NCBI GenBank assembly: GCA_016201695.1
Contig: JACQCK010000040.1
Span: forward strand, 1 to 42,252
Direction of reading: 5' to 3'
Length of the DNA: 42,252 nt
DNA from: Candidatus Roizmanbacteria bacterium
Lineage (GTDB): Bacteria; Patescibacteriota; Microgenomatia; UBA1406; GWC2-37-13
The notes beneath the pieces are model-generated. The model was not told the origin of the DNA and searched no databases. It saw nothing but the letters and a program-made list of their open reading frames with translations. Position numbers and translations under genes: made by a program. Shown piece after piece: positions 7,542 to 16,151 of this stretch; within the stretch, counting starts at the first letter, position 1, and the number at the start of each line of letters is the position of its first letter.

Positions 7542-8696
7542 TCACAGGCCGACTTTAAATTCAACGACGTCGCCGTCCTTCATCACGTAATCCCGGCCGA
7601 CGATTTGCACCAGTCCCATTTCGCGGGCTTTTGCCCAACCGTTGGCGTTGACAAATTCTTGAAAGGGGATGACGTCGGCTTTGATAAATTTTTTTTCGAA
7701 ATCGCTGTGAATGGTTCCGGCCGCTTGGGGAGCGCGGGTGCCGCGGGCGACCGTCCAGGCGCGCGCTTCGAGCTCGCCGGCGGTGAGAAAAGAAATGAGT
7801 CCGAGCGTCTCATAGGCTTTTTTAATGAGACGATTCAAACCGGTTTCGGCCAGACCATACTGTTTTAAATAGTCCTGTTGCTCCGGGGGAGAGAAGGCGG
7901 TGATTTCGCTTTCCAGTTTGGCGTTTAAGTACAGGTAATCATCCCGGCCCGGGCGGGGAGTCGGCGGCGGCGATGCGGCCTGATTTTGAGACGGAGGCTG
8001 TAATCCGTTCGCCGTAACGGTGAGCGCCGCTTCAATTTGGTTTACGGTCGCGGACTTATCCTCCAGCTGTTTTTCGGAAACGTTGAAAACATAAATAACC
8101 GGCTTGGCGGTCAGGAGTTGGAGCGGCCTTATCGCGTCTTTTTCTTCGGCGGTTAACGCCTGGCGTCGGACCGGTACTCCCTGATTGAGGTCGTTTCGTA
8201 CTTTGACCGCCGTTTTATAATTGAAGTGTTCGGTTTTGGCCGCGCTTTGGCGCGGTTCTTTCTGTTTTTCCAGAGTTGCCAGGTCGGCGAGCATGAGTTC
8301 GGCTTCGATAACCTGGATGTCGTTTTCCGGCCTGATTTCGCTTCCGACGTGGACGACATTTGCGTCGGCAAACAGACGAACGACGTGAACAATCGCGGCC
8401 ACTTCCCGAATATGCGACAGAAATTTATTTCCCAAACCTTCGCCCTGCGAGGCGCCCTTTACCAGACCGGCGATATCATAAAACTCAACGACCGCCGGTA
8501 CGATTTTTTCGGTTTTGACAATTTTGGCGAGGACGGCCAGCCGTTCGTCCGGGACCGCGATGACGCCGACATTCGGTTCGATGGTGCAGAAAGGGTAGTT
8601 GGCCACATTGGCGACCTGTTTTTTCAAGACGGCGTTGAAAAGAGTCGATTTGCCGACATTCGGCAGCCCGACAATTCCGATCGAAAGCTTAGCCAT
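7542..8696 (-). CDS. ychF: Redox-regulated ATPase/GTP-binding protein YchF
   Basis: A 384-residue Obg-like P-loop NTPase. The P-loop GLPNVGKST is at 10-18, followed by the TIEPNVGVI switch region and [20 protein letters not shown], the hallmark G3 region of YchF/OLA1. The base-specificity motif reads NVSE, the family's NxxE form associated with ATP preference. The C-terminus ([18 protein letters not shown]...[18 protein letters not shown]) is the TGS domain. It binds ribosomes and is linked to stress and redox control in other bacteria. A short Pro-rich insert ([17 protein letters not shown]) before the TGS region is unusual. A TATAAT (8705-8710 reversed) ends 8 bases before the start. Confidence 0.96.
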   Translation of the reverse strand: MAKLSIGIVGLPNVGKSTLFNAVLKKQVANVANYPFCTIEPNVGVIAVPDERLAVLAKIVKTEKIVPAVVEFYDIAGLVKGASQGEGLGNKFLSHIREVAAIVHVVRLFADANVVHVGSEIRPENDIQVIEAELMLADLATLEKQKEPRQSAAKTEHFNYKTAVKVRNDLNQGVPVRRQALTAEEKDAIRPLQLLTAKPVIYVFNVSEKQLEDKSATVNQIEAALTVTANGLQPPSQNQAASPPPTPRPGRDDYLYLNAKLESEITAFSPPEQQDYLKQYGLAETGLNRLIKKAYETLGLISFLTAGELEARAWTVARGTRAPQAAGTIHSDFEKKFIKADVIPFQEFVNANGWAKAREMGLVQIVGRDYVMKDGDVVEFKVGL

Positions 8697-8732
8697 GGTT
8701 ACTTATTATAGCACTCAAGGTAGTTGCGGTCA

Positions 8733-8864
8733 CGCCACTTCCGAAGTGGCGAATTATACTAAGGCCGTCATGACAAGATAATAAAATTCGTCTCCGTACA
8801 TTTACAGCCTGCCGTTTACAGTAGAGAAGAGAACGGCGGGCTAAACGCCACTTCGGAAGTGGCG
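8733..8864 (+). repeat. 132-bp palindrome-ended repeat, family A copy 1
   Basis: Both ends are 19-bp palindromes with 9-bp arms: CGCCACTTCCGAAGTGGCG (8733-8751) and CGCCACTTCGGAAGTGGCG (8846-8864). The 94-bp core contains an inner stem AGCCTGCCGTT / AACGGCGGGCT around a 15-base loop. A second copy of the same length and orientation lies at 12364-12495 with 5 differences, all in the core. It sits between the ychF promoter and the 3' end of the 979-residue gene, whose stop is only 7 bases away. It codes for nothing I can see. It could be a miniature mobile element or a structured RNA/terminator. Confidence 0.9.
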
Positions 8865-8871
8865 CCGAGTC

Positions 8872-11811
8872 TTAGGATTTTTGTTTTCGTTCTTGAGCCG
8901 CGCCGAGTATGCTATTGAGGCTATCCTGTATGCGGGAAGTATTATAATCATCTTTGGCCAATAGTTTAATAACCGGTTCGAGCCGTACAGCGGAAAGATC
9001 AAGCCCGTCGAGCCTTGCCGCAATTGATGATTGAATAAGCCGCTGTAGCGCTTGCCGTAAGGGCTCATTAATATCGCCGAATTTTGCTTCATAGTCACTA
9101 CTTCCATAATAGACTGGTTTGCCGAGTTTCTCTTGATAGGCCTTGATGGCCTCACTTATTGTTGGCGGCATATAATTGGCATACATTTGATTTATTAATT
9201 TAGCGAGTGCGTCTAACTGCCAACGATTAACAGCGGCCTGCTGATCACGCAATTCATGAAAAAGTGGGGCGAGTAAATGGCCTCCTTCGCCATCCGGGCC
9301 GATATTCCAGTTAGTAGCACCTAAATTCAGGACTTGTGTCTCGGTTGGTTGCTCGAATCGCGATCTAAGCGGTGGAACGGTAAGCGTATTTGGTTTTTCG
9401 GCGGCGTTCGGATCAAACGGCGGGTTGGTCCGGTTCTTTAGATAGGCCGCGACAACGTCGGCCGGATCTTCTACTTCGTTACTCAATAGCGTTAACCGAC
9501 CGGCGACCTCGGCGGCTTTTGCGGTCACTAGACTGTCCAAAAAAGTTAAAATATTAGGGTCGGCAATATTTATGCCTATTTTTAACTTGTCCCCTACTGA
9601 CTCTTCAATTAATGCTTTTATTTTATTGGCCTGTTTTCTGTCGCCAATCTTGAGTAGACTTATACTCTTTGCCGCCGCCTGCCATTCACGTTGCCATGTC
9701 TTTATCTTTTTTTTAGCGTATTCTACATCAGCTTGAACGACTATGGCTCCGTTGATATCGGGTAGAAACGATTCTATCTTGGCCGCTCGTGCCTGTGCCT
9801 TTGATTCACGGCTGCGATAAGCCGCATCACCAACCGGTTCTTTGTTGGGCGAATAATAGTCGGAAACCTTTAGACCGGCGACTAGAGTAAGAGCGTTTTC
9901 AGCGCCGATATGCTTTTCTTGATCCAAGAGCAGTTTCGCCTTCCTTAAGGCGCCCAATTGCCTTAACGGGTCAAGAGCTTCGCTTACCTGTGCATCAATT
10001 ACCGACTTTTCTTCGCGACGCGCGTAATCGTTATATGGACGTGACTCTGCATCCCTATGCCGATATTTACCCATTCCGTTTGATGTCTGGCCGTCTTGAT
10101 ACATATTGCAACCGGGCATTGCGTATACTGTTTCTTCGAGAATTGCTTCCGTAGTCGCGGCACCAATCTGGCGGAGAGTGTCAAGAAAACCGAGGGGATG
10201 GTTGTAATATCTGTTTTGCTCCGGCTGAAAGATAGTTACGATTGCCGAGTTGGCCGCGCCCACCATCAGGCCGACCCGATTATGAATATCAATCAGTAGT
10301 TCTTTTTCAATTCCGAATTTCTTTGCCTGATTAAAATATTCGGTAATCTGTTGGCTAAAGGCATGGGCATGGCTTCCTTGAGGCCCGGCAAGAAGTGTTC
10401 GGGTATAGTCGGTGACAAAGGCAAGTGGTTTCATGTTGTCAGGTGTATTTTCAGGCTCCTGCAAACTGAACTTGGGATTCAGACCATTTGTTAGCAACCG
10501 GAACATATCGGCCGCAGCTTTAAGCTGCGGAAGAGCGGCGCCGATACCGGTCCCACCGGCCGCTTTTTGCTTAAAGACATCTTCAAGGTAGCCGCTTATT
10601 ACCTGCGCGAAAATTATCTTCCGGGCGACGGCTCCGGCATTGCCGATTATAACGGATTCGTTGTTATGATCTGCCGAGATCATATTTTCGATATGATTAG
10701 CCATTGAGTTAGAGTCGTTAAATCCCGGGATATTGCTTTTGAGGATTGCCGACCCTATCTTTTCTTTTGTCTCATCAAGAAGCCGCCGGGAGAGATCAAG
10801 TTCGATCGATCCAACGTCGCTCTTGCCGACAATATCGATGCTTTGCCGATCTCCGGACAGATTAATGAGTTTGGCAATTTCTGATTTTTGTTCTTCGTGA
10901 CCGTCTGGCACCGACCGCCATACCGCGATTGAAATATTAAGCAACTCTTTTTGTCGTTGCGAGGACAAGGAGGATAAAGCGACCATAAATTTTTCAGAAT
11001 CATAGTTGCCGTTGGCTCCCGGCTGACAAACCGCCTGAATGCCAAGACCCATGGCAAAGGAAGCTAGCTGTACCTCGTCTTTTGAGCGAATTATTGTTGA
11101 TAAATTAGATCCCAATGGTACATTAAATGAATATTGTATCCCAGCAAAAAGCTTGACCATGAGCCGTTCATGGGCTTGAATAATCGGGTCGTTACCCAGC
11201 AGTTGTTGTTTCTGCCAGTCCTCCGGAGACATTTGCAGTCCGGCGTGGGTCGTGTCTATTGCGGTCACAAGGGCGACGGCAAGACTGGTTTTTACTTCCG
11301 GGTCGGTATTTATTGGTAAAGTCAATCCTGCTTTTTCACCGGTCCCGGCAATCGCGAGGGCCGGATCAGTTAGAGTCGCGAGCATACGGTCATCGATATA
11401 ATCACGGATACTCGCAGACAACTTAGCCCCTTCCCCCTGCTCGACGCGTTTTGTCGTCTCTGTTCTGACAGCTGTGGAAACAAGTTGCCGCAACCTATCA
11501 AGGATTATTACTTCGGTCAAGTGTCCCGACTCCTTCTGCAACTTGTTGTTAAGCTCGTTTATTCTTTCAAGCCAAAATCCGGAGGTTCCCATGGCGGCGG
11601 TTATAAACCTGTGTGCTTCTACTGAAGCCAAGTCCACCGATCGTATCATCTCCGGAATTTCTCTTTCCTCCGTTGGGATCAATCTGCCAAATAGATTCTC
11701 GGTCATTTCTTGTCCGGCGCTGATTTCAACATCCTTCATAGCGACCGAAACAATCCGTGCTTTCAACGCAGGTCCTAAAGGAATTTGTGGAAGAATTTCT
11801 TGTGATGACAT
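8872..11811 (-). CDS. Large soluble protein of unknown function (979 aa)
   Basis: A 979-residue protein I do not recognise. It has no signal peptide, membrane helix, P-loop or HExxH motif. It is predicted to be largely alpha-helical, with Gln/Ala/Leu-rich stretches; a short Gly-rich segment (AAGGTGIGAALPQLKAAADM) lies in the first half, and the middle has an aromatic/polar stretch (CNMYQDGQTSNGMGKYRHRD). The last ~150 residues have repeated amphipathic helices. It follows the 147-residue gene with a single base between stop and start, so the two are surely co-transcribed from the consensus promoter at 12277-12305. The pair is bracketed by two 132-bp repeats. A structural or scaffold role is possible but unsupported. 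Confidence 0.85.
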   Translation of the reverse strand: MSSQEILPQIPLGPALKARIVSVAMKDVEISAGQEMTENLFGRLIPTEEREIPEMIRSVDLASVEAHRFITAAMGTSGFWLERINELNNKLQKESGHLTEVIILDRLRQLVSTAVRTETTKRVEQGEGAKLSASIRDYIDDRMLATLTDPALAIAGTGEKAGLTLPINTDPEVKTSLAVALVTAIDTTHAGLQMSPEDWQKQQLLGNDPIIQAHERLMVKLFAGIQYSFNVPLGSNLSTIIRSKDEVQLASFAMGLGIQAVCQPGANGNYDSEKFMVALSSLSSQRQKELLNISIAVWRSVPDGHEEQKSEIAKLINLSGDRQSIDIVGKSDVGSIELDLSRRLLDETKEKIGSAILKSNIPGFNDSNSMANHIENMISADHNNESVIIGNAGAVARKIIFAQVISGYLEDVFKQKAAGGTGIGAALPQLKAAADMFRLLTNGLNPKFSLQEPENTPDNMKPLAFVTDYTRTLLAGPQGSHAHAFSQQITEYFNQAKKFGIEKELLIDIHNRVGLMVGAANSAIVTIFQPEQNRYYNHPLGFLDTLRQIGAATTEAILEETVYAMPGCNMYQDGQTSNGMGKYRHRDAESRPYNDYARREEKSVIDAQVSEALDPLRQLGALRKAKLLLDQEKHIGAENALTLVAGLKVSDYYSPNKEPVGDAAYRSRESKAQARAAKIESFLPDINGAIVVQADVEYAKKKIKTWQREWQAAAKSISLLKIGDRKQANKIKALIEESVGDKLKIGINIADPNILTFLDSLVTAKAAEVAGRLTLLSNEVEDPADVVAAYLKNRTNPPFDPNAAEKPNTLTVPPLRSRFEQPTETQVLNLGATNWNIGPDGEGGHLLAPLFHELRDQQAAVNRWQLDALAKLINQMYANYMPPTISEAIKAYQEKLGKPVYYGSSDYEAKFGDINEPLRQALQRLIQSSIAARLDGLDLSAVRLEPVIKLLAKDDYNTSRIQDSLNSILGAAQERKQKS

Positions 11812-11812
11812 A

Positions 11813-12256
11813 TTAGTTAAGGTATCCGGAATTGGCTAAAAAAGCGTCAAACTCTCGAAGCAGCGTTGAAAATTCGTTGATAAGCGCTAACTTAAGATAA
11901 GTGGCGGTAGTCATCATCCCGGTCTGTCGGCGACCTGGATCTTCTTTTTCTCGTGATGTTTTATTCAGCTCCTCAAGTAACGAGCGAAGAATTGATAAAT
12001 TTGTCTGAAAGGTAACATACTTGTTTAACAATCTTTCCTGTGAGTCCTTATCATTTCTCTGAAACTTTTTGACCTCATTTTTTAACGATCTTTCTGTCGC
12101 GGCAATATGATTCAAAAGATCTTGACGCGAAAGGAGAAACTTTATTTCTGGATTCATTTTTACGACAGTAGACGGATCAGGATCGGTGCTCTGGCTAAGG
12201 TAGAGTTTACGAAGAATTTTTTCAACCGAAGAGTAGGTAGAATCGTGTGTGTTCAT
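11813..12256 (-). CDS. Small helical protein of unknown function, partner of the 979-aa protein
   Basis: A 147-residue soluble protein with no recognised family. The central part (NHIAATERSLKNEVKKFQRN and RLLNKYVTFQTNLSILRSLL) looks like a two-helix coiled coil, and the C-terminal helix (YLKLALINEFSTLLREFDAF) is strongly amphipathic, so it may form oligomers or bind its neighbour. It is the first gene of a two-gene operon: its stop is one base before the 979-residue protein's start. A TTGACA-17-TATAAT promoter lies 20 bases upstream, the best consensus promoter in the left half of the window, suggesting strong expression. Confidence 0.82.
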   Translation of the reverse strand: MNTHDSTYSSVEKILRKLYLSQSTDPDPSTVVKMNPEIKFLLSRQDLLNHIAATERSLKNEVKKFQRNDKDSQERLLNKYVTFQTNLSILRSLLEELNKTSREKEDPGRRQTGMMTTATYLKLALINEFSTLLREFDAFLANSGYLN

Positions 12257-12276
12257 ATTTGAACAGCCTTTACCCG

Positions 12277-12305
12277 ATTATAAATCAACCGTCATATGTT
12301 GTCAA
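12277..12305 (-). promoter_or_regulatory. Consensus sigma-70-type promoter of the 147/979 operon
   Basis: On the reverse strand, TTGACA (12305-12300) is separated by exactly 17 bases from TATAAT (12282-12277). The ATG follows 20 bases later, leaving a leader of about 13 bases with no clear Shine-Dalgarno sequence. Repeat copy 2 begins about 60 bases upstream. Confidence 0.85.
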
Positions 12306-12363
12306 GGAAAATTATCGTACTCGGGGGTAAGTCGGAGGCATGTGTGTAAACAGTCGCGTGTCA

Positions 12364-12495
12364 CGCCACTTCCGAAGTGGCGAATTATGTTAAGGCCGTC
12401 ATGACAAGATAATAAAATTCGTCTCCGTACATTTACAGCCCGCCGGTTGCAGTAGAGAAGAGAACGGCGGGCTAAACGCCACTTCGGAAGTGGCG
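12364..12495 (+). repeat. 132-bp palindrome-ended repeat, family A copy 2
   Basis: Same length and orientation as the copy at 8733-8864. The end palindromes (12364-12382 and 12477-12495) are identical to those of copy 1. The core differs at 5 positions. The inner stem reads AGCCCGCCG / CGGCGGGCT, so the T of copy 1 opposite G is C here and pairing is kept. It lies between the promoter of the 147/979 operon and the flavin reductase-like gene. With copy 1 it brackets the cassette as direct repeats. Confidence 0.9.
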
Positions 12496-12544
12496 CGCAA
12501 TCAGTATGTCGGAATCGTTTGCTATACTTTCATTTGGTATTTTT

Positions 12545-13243
12545 ATGTTTTATTCCTATCGGGTACAAAGCGTCGTTAAAGACGCGCTTGATACCTATGT
12601 TGTCCGCGTCGGTGCGGCGGAAAATTCGCTTGGGCCTTTTTTACCCGGCCAGTTTTGCAATATTGTCAACCCGGGTTATATCCGTTCCACCGAAGCGCAC
12701 CCTTTTTCGATCGCCTCGTCTCCGTTGGCAAAAAATTATCTTGAGTTTTGCGTAAAAGTTTACCACGACTGGACCCGTGCCTTAGCGGCGCTTCCCAAAG
12801 ACGCCGAAATAAAAGTCGAGGGGCCGTTGGGACAGCCGCTTACTGGTGTTACTTCGCCTTATATGGTTTTTTTGGTCGGCGGAGTCGGGATCTCGCCGGT
12901 TATTTCCTACCTAAGATACCTTCACGACCAACAAGAGAAAAAAGATTTTCTTCTGCTCTACGGCAATCGGGACGAGCCGTCGGTTGTCTACCGCGCCGAA
13001 CTGGAAAAACTGGCCAAAGAGCTCGGGGGAAGAGTCGTCCACCTTCTATCAGATTTACCGCCAGACAGTCCCTGGACGGGGTACCGCGGTTTTTTAACAA
13101 AAGAGATACTTAAAAAAGAAGTTGATTTTGAGAAAAACCCGACTTTCTATCTGCGGGGTCCGCCGGTTTATGTTGAAAAGACAACGGAACTGCTATACGC
13201 ACTTCAGGTCCCGGCAACAAAGATTAATCAGGAGTCTTACTAA
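12545..13243 (+). CDS. FAD/NAD(P)-binding oxidoreductase (ferredoxin reductase-like)
   Basis: About 232 residues. The N-terminal half is a ferredoxin-reductase-type FAD barrel: FLPGQFCNI (33-41) and HPFSIASSP (52-60), the equivalent of the flavin-binding RxYS motif and closest to the HPFT/S form of ferric reductases and NADPH oxidases. The C-terminal half is an NAD(P) domain with GGVGISPVISYLRYL (112-126), LLYGNRDEPSVVYRAEL and a final YLRGPPVYVEKTTELL. It probably moves electrons between NAD(P)H and a flavin or iron partner that is not visible nearby. I prefer the ATG at 12545 over 12506 because a TATACT box lies at 12523-12528. The stop overlaps the hflX stop by 4 bases. Confidence 0.85.
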   Translation: MFYSYRVQSVVKDALDTYVVRVGAAENSLGPFLPGQFCNIVNPGYIRSTEAHPFSIASSPLAKNYLEFCVKVYHDWTRALAALPKDAEIKVEGPLGQPLTGVTSPYMVFLVGGVGISPVISYLRYLHDQQEKKDFLLLYGNRDEPSVVYRAELEKLAKELGGRVVHLLSDLPPDSPWTGYRGFLTKEILKKEVDFEKNPTFYLRGPPVYVEKTTELLYALQVPATKINQESY

Positions 13244-14352
13244 ACAGTGCCAAAATACGTCGCGATTGTTTTTTTTAGATCGTCGATTCCGATACCTTTC
13301 TCTGCCGAGATAAACTGCGGGCGGTGCCGGCCGTAGTCGATAAGAAGAGTCTGTTGGGAGATGGGGGAAGGCCGGTCGACTTTGTTAAAAACATACAGGT
13401 GGTCTTTAAACTCTATCTGCAGATCGTGAAGAATGTTTTCGACGGCGATGATTTTCTCGCGTATCTTCGGGTCGGAACTGTCGATGACATGAAGAAGAAG
13501 TCGGGAATGAATTGACTCGGTGAGGGTCGACTTAAAAGCCTGGATCAGCGCCGGCGGTAAATTTTGGATAAAACCGATCGTATCAGAAATAAGCACCTCT
13601 TTTTTTATCGGCGCAAGATACATTTGTCCAACGCTGCTGTCAAGAGTGGCAAACAGGATATCGGAGGCCAGTTTTCGCTTGTTGGCGAGACGATTGAACA
13701 GAGTCGTTTTGCCGGCATTCGTATAGCCGACGAGAGAAACGGTCTGCAGTCCGAGTTCTTGTCTGCGCTTCAGCCGTTGTTCCCGGCCTTGTTCGTATTT
13801 TTCGAGTTGGTCGGCGACTTTTTTTATCTGAATTCGCCAGTGACGTTTCATCAGCTCAATATTCGTTTCGCCAAGGCCCCGAGTGCCGATGCCTCCGCCC
13901 TGGCGGGAAAAATAAGTCTCACCCAGGCCGTATATACGCGGGCCCATATGTTTCATCCGGGCGAGCTCAATCTGGAGTTTGGCCTCGGCCGAAACCGCGT
14001 GTTTGTAAAAGATATTTAAAATTAGACCGACTCGATCCCAGACTTCGGTTTCGGGACGGGTGGACCAAAAAAGTTTTTGTAAGTTAAATATCTGCATCGG
14101 GTTAACCAAAGCGTCAAGCACGACGACGTCAATCCGTTCCCGCTTGACCATTTCGCTAAGTTCGAGAGCCTTACCGGTGCCGATAAATGTTTTGGGGTGG
14201 GGGGAATTGCGGTGCTGAATAACGCGGACGATGTCGGCCCCACCGTAAGTTGTCACCAGTGAGTGTAGTTCGTCCATGTCTTCGGCCGCGTCGGCGTGGC
14301 GGACGTGCGGATCGATAACCCGGACCAAAATAAATCGTTTGGCATTTTGCAT
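13240..14352 (-). CDS. hflX: GTPase HflX
   Basis: A 370-residue ribosome-associated GTPase. The N-terminal HflX domain contains HPKTFIGTGKALEL and the family signature GGIGTRGLGETNIELMKRHW. The G domain has the P-loop GYTNAGKTTLFNRL, the G3 motif DTIGFIQNLPP and the G4 motif NKVD. HflX splits stalled or stress-damaged 70S ribosomes. Length is typical. It converges on the flavin reductase-like gene with a 4-base overlap and diverges from the SGNH-type gene. Confidence 0.96.
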   Translation of the reverse strand: MQNAKRFILVRVIDPHVRHADAAEDMDELHSLVTTYGGADIVRVIQHRNSPHPKTFIGTGKALELSEMVKRERIDVVVLDALVNPMQIFNLQKLFWSTRPETEVWDRVGLILNIFYKHAVSAEAKLQIELARMKHMGPRIYGLGETYFSRQGGGIGTRGLGETNIELMKRHWRIQIKKVADQLEKYEQGREQRLKRRQELGLQTVSLVGYTNAGKTTLFNRLANKRKLASDILFATLDSSVGQMYLAPIKKEVLISDTIGFIQNLPPALIQAFKSTLTESIHSRLLLHVIDSSDPKIREKIIAVENILHDLQIEFKDHLYVFNKVDRPSPISQQTLLIDYGRHRPQFISAEKGIGIDDLKKTIATYFGTV

Positions 14353-14392
14353 AGTTATTTAGACCATTATAACAATCTTAAAAAATATTCGC

Positions 14393-14421
14393 TTGACAAC
14401 TTCGTCAATATCAATCACCAT
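14393..14421 (+). promoter_or_regulatory. Promoter giving a leaderless mRNA for the SGNH-type gene
   Basis: TTGACA (14393-14398), a 17-base spacer and CACCAT (14416-14421) are followed 6 bases later by the ATG at 14428. The same arrangement with TACCAT occurs at 35630-35658. It decides the start, because the longer frame from 14296 would run through the promoter and into hflX. Confidence 0.65.
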
Positions 14422-14427
14422 AAAGAC

Positions 14428-16086
14428 ATGAAGTCTTCCTTAGAAGAAGTATCGCACGAACTCGAACGTCATCGTATCGCCGTTTTTGCCATAATTGGTT
14501 TTCTGACGTTGTTTTCCCTGTTGTTTATCCTTCTCGCCAAAGACTTTTCTCGTCAACAGTCGCAAAATAAGCTGGGCAATTATTTGAACGCTGCCACAGC
14601 CGCGGCCGCAGCCGCCCCTTCGGGTATCGAACTACTGGGAAATCCTGGTTTTGAAAGGTCAAAAGCCTGGAAGCTGCCAACAGGCGGCGTCACCATTACA
14701 ACGACTACCTTTCATTCCGGTTTAAGATCGGCGCAGTTCGCCCTTTCCAGTACGGCCGCGCGGACAATTTACCAAGATGTAAATGCCAGCGCCAATGTCC
14801 AGTACCAGGCTTCGGGGTGGATCAATACTTCGCTCATTGTTTCCGGCGGGGCCGGAATCAGTCTGCAGTGGTTAAATGCAACGGGCGTCGTCTATCCGGC
14901 GCCGGCCACGGCAATTTTGCGGACTGACACAGTGGCCACAAATGTTATCGGTACCAATCCCTGGGCACAGTTTACGGCACAACTGACCGCCCCGGCCGGC
15001 GCCGTTGGCGCCCGACTTCTTCTGACTGCGGCAAAAAATAGCGGCGCTTCGGGAAAAGCCTGGTTTGACGACCTTAGCTTTCAGCAAATGAACAGCACGC
15101 CCGGACCGTCTTTTGTGGCGACTCCGCTTATGGATCTTGGCAATCAGACCTACCTTGGTTTCGGCGGCGGCTTGTATCCGAACGGAAGTAACGCCGTCCC
15201 GGCCGCCGGCGATTCGGCCGGAAAAATGCGAAGTAGCGCCATCCTCCCGCTTGACGGAAACGGCGTGGCGACGTCCGGCGGGCAAATTGTCATGCTCTCA
15301 ATCGGAATGTCCAATACGTCTTATGAATTCTGCGGTAACTCAACCGGCTGTACGACGACGGCCCAGGCGGCCAACTCGTTCATGGGCCAGGCCGAAGCCA
15401 ATCCCAGCGTCAACCACGTTAATCTTAAAATTCTGAATGGAGCGCTGGCCTTGCAGGACGCGTCGAAATGGACGAGTCCGACCTTACCGGCCTATAATTA
15501 TGTCCGGGATTCGGTACTGACGCCGGCCGGAGTGACGGAAAAGCAGGTACAGGTTGTTTGGTTAAGGGATGCCGATGCTTTTCAGACCGTGTCGCTGTCG
15601 GGCGGGTCGGGCGCCGACGCCTATACGCTTGAAAATGAGATGGGACAGGTTGTCCGCGCCGCCAAAGTCCGCTATCCGAATCTACAGATGGTTTTTCTTT
15701 CCAACATGACATACGGCGGTTACTCAACCGGTTCGCTTAACCCCGAGCCGTACGCTTATGAGAATGGTTTCGGAATAAAGTGGCTTATTCAGGCCCAGTT
15801 GGACCAGATGGCCAACGGAGGCACTGTCGTTGACGCCCGGGCGGGCGATTTGAATTACAATACCGGCGTCGCCCCCTGGGTTGCCTGGGGTCCCGACCTG
15901 TGGGCCGACGGCATTACCCCGCGGTCGGACGGTTTTACCTGGTTGGCGGAAGACGTGCGGTCGGACGGTATTCACCCAAGCGCAAGCGGCATCGGAAAAG
16001 TCGCCGGACTGCTCATGAACTACTTCACCAAATCTCCATACACTTCTGCGTGGTTCATGGCCACCGGCGGAGTCCCGGTCAAGTAG
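14428..16086 (+). CDS. Membrane-anchored protein with carbohydrate-binding-like and SGNH-hydrolase-like domains
   Basis: A 552-residue protein. A transmembrane helix lies at about 19-38 (VFAIIGFLTLFSLLFILLAK), followed by an Ala-rich linker and a jelly-roll, CBM-like domain (about 60-220; GNPGFERSKAW start, WFDDLSFQ end, typical of CBM4/9/22-like folds). The C-terminal region (about 235-540) resembles an SGNH/GDSL fold: VMLSIGMSNTSYEF as a possible block I with its serine, and SDGIHPSASGIGKVAGLL as block V with the DxxH pair. It probably acts outside the cell on an esterified or acylated glycan, or on a cell-wall polymer. The substrate is unknown and the catalytic assignment is by motif only. 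Confidence 0.72.
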   Translation: MKSSLEEVSHELERHRIAVFAIIGFLTLFSLLFILLAKDFSRQQSQNKLGNYLNAATAAAAAAPSGIELLGNPGFERSKAWKLPTGGVTITTTTFHSGLRSAQFALSSTAARTIYQDVNASANVQYQASGWINTSLIVSGGAGISLQWLNATGVVYPAPATAILRTDTVATNVIGTNPWAQFTAQLTAPAGAVGARLLLTAAKNSGASGKAWFDDLSFQQMNSTPGPSFVATPLMDLGNQTYLGFGGGLYPNGSNAVPAAGDSAGKMRSSAILPLDGNGVATSGGQIVMLSIGMSNTSYEFCGNSTGCTTTAQAANSFMGQAEANPSVNHVNLKILNGALALQDASKWTSPTLPAYNYVRDSVLTPAGVTEKQVQVVWLRDADAFQTVSLSGGSGADAYTLENEMGQVVRAAKVRYPNLQMVFLSNMTYGGYSTGSLNPEPYAYENGFGIKWLIQAQLDQMANGGTVVDARAGDLNYNTGVAPWVAWGPDLWADGITPRSDGFTWLAEDVRSDGIHPSASGIGKVAGLLMNYFTKSPYTSAWFMATGGVPVK

Positions 16087-16113
16087 GCCGTTATAACGAT
16101 AAGAAAAATAGTG

Positions 16114-16142
16114 TTGACAAAATACTAGTATACTAGTATACT
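16114..16142 (+). promoter_or_regulatory. trpR-type promoter with embedded trp operator-like palindrome
   Basis: TTGACA (16114-16119), a 17-base spacer and TATACT (16137-16142) form a strong promoter 9 bases before the ATG. Inside it, 16123-16138 is a perfect 16-bp palindrome, TACTAGTATACTAGTA. The classical trp operator core known from E. coli, TACTAGTTAACTAGTA, differs only at the two central bases. It overlaps the spacer and the -10, where a bound repressor would block polymerase. Autoregulation by the TrpR-like product is therefore likely. Confidence 0.8.
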
Positions 16143-16151
16143 ATTCAGATT

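Noticed and set aside
14296-14427. Longer version of the SGNH-type protein starting at 14296
   Set aside because: The added residues overlap hflX and its start region, and a promoter lies just before the ATG at 14428.
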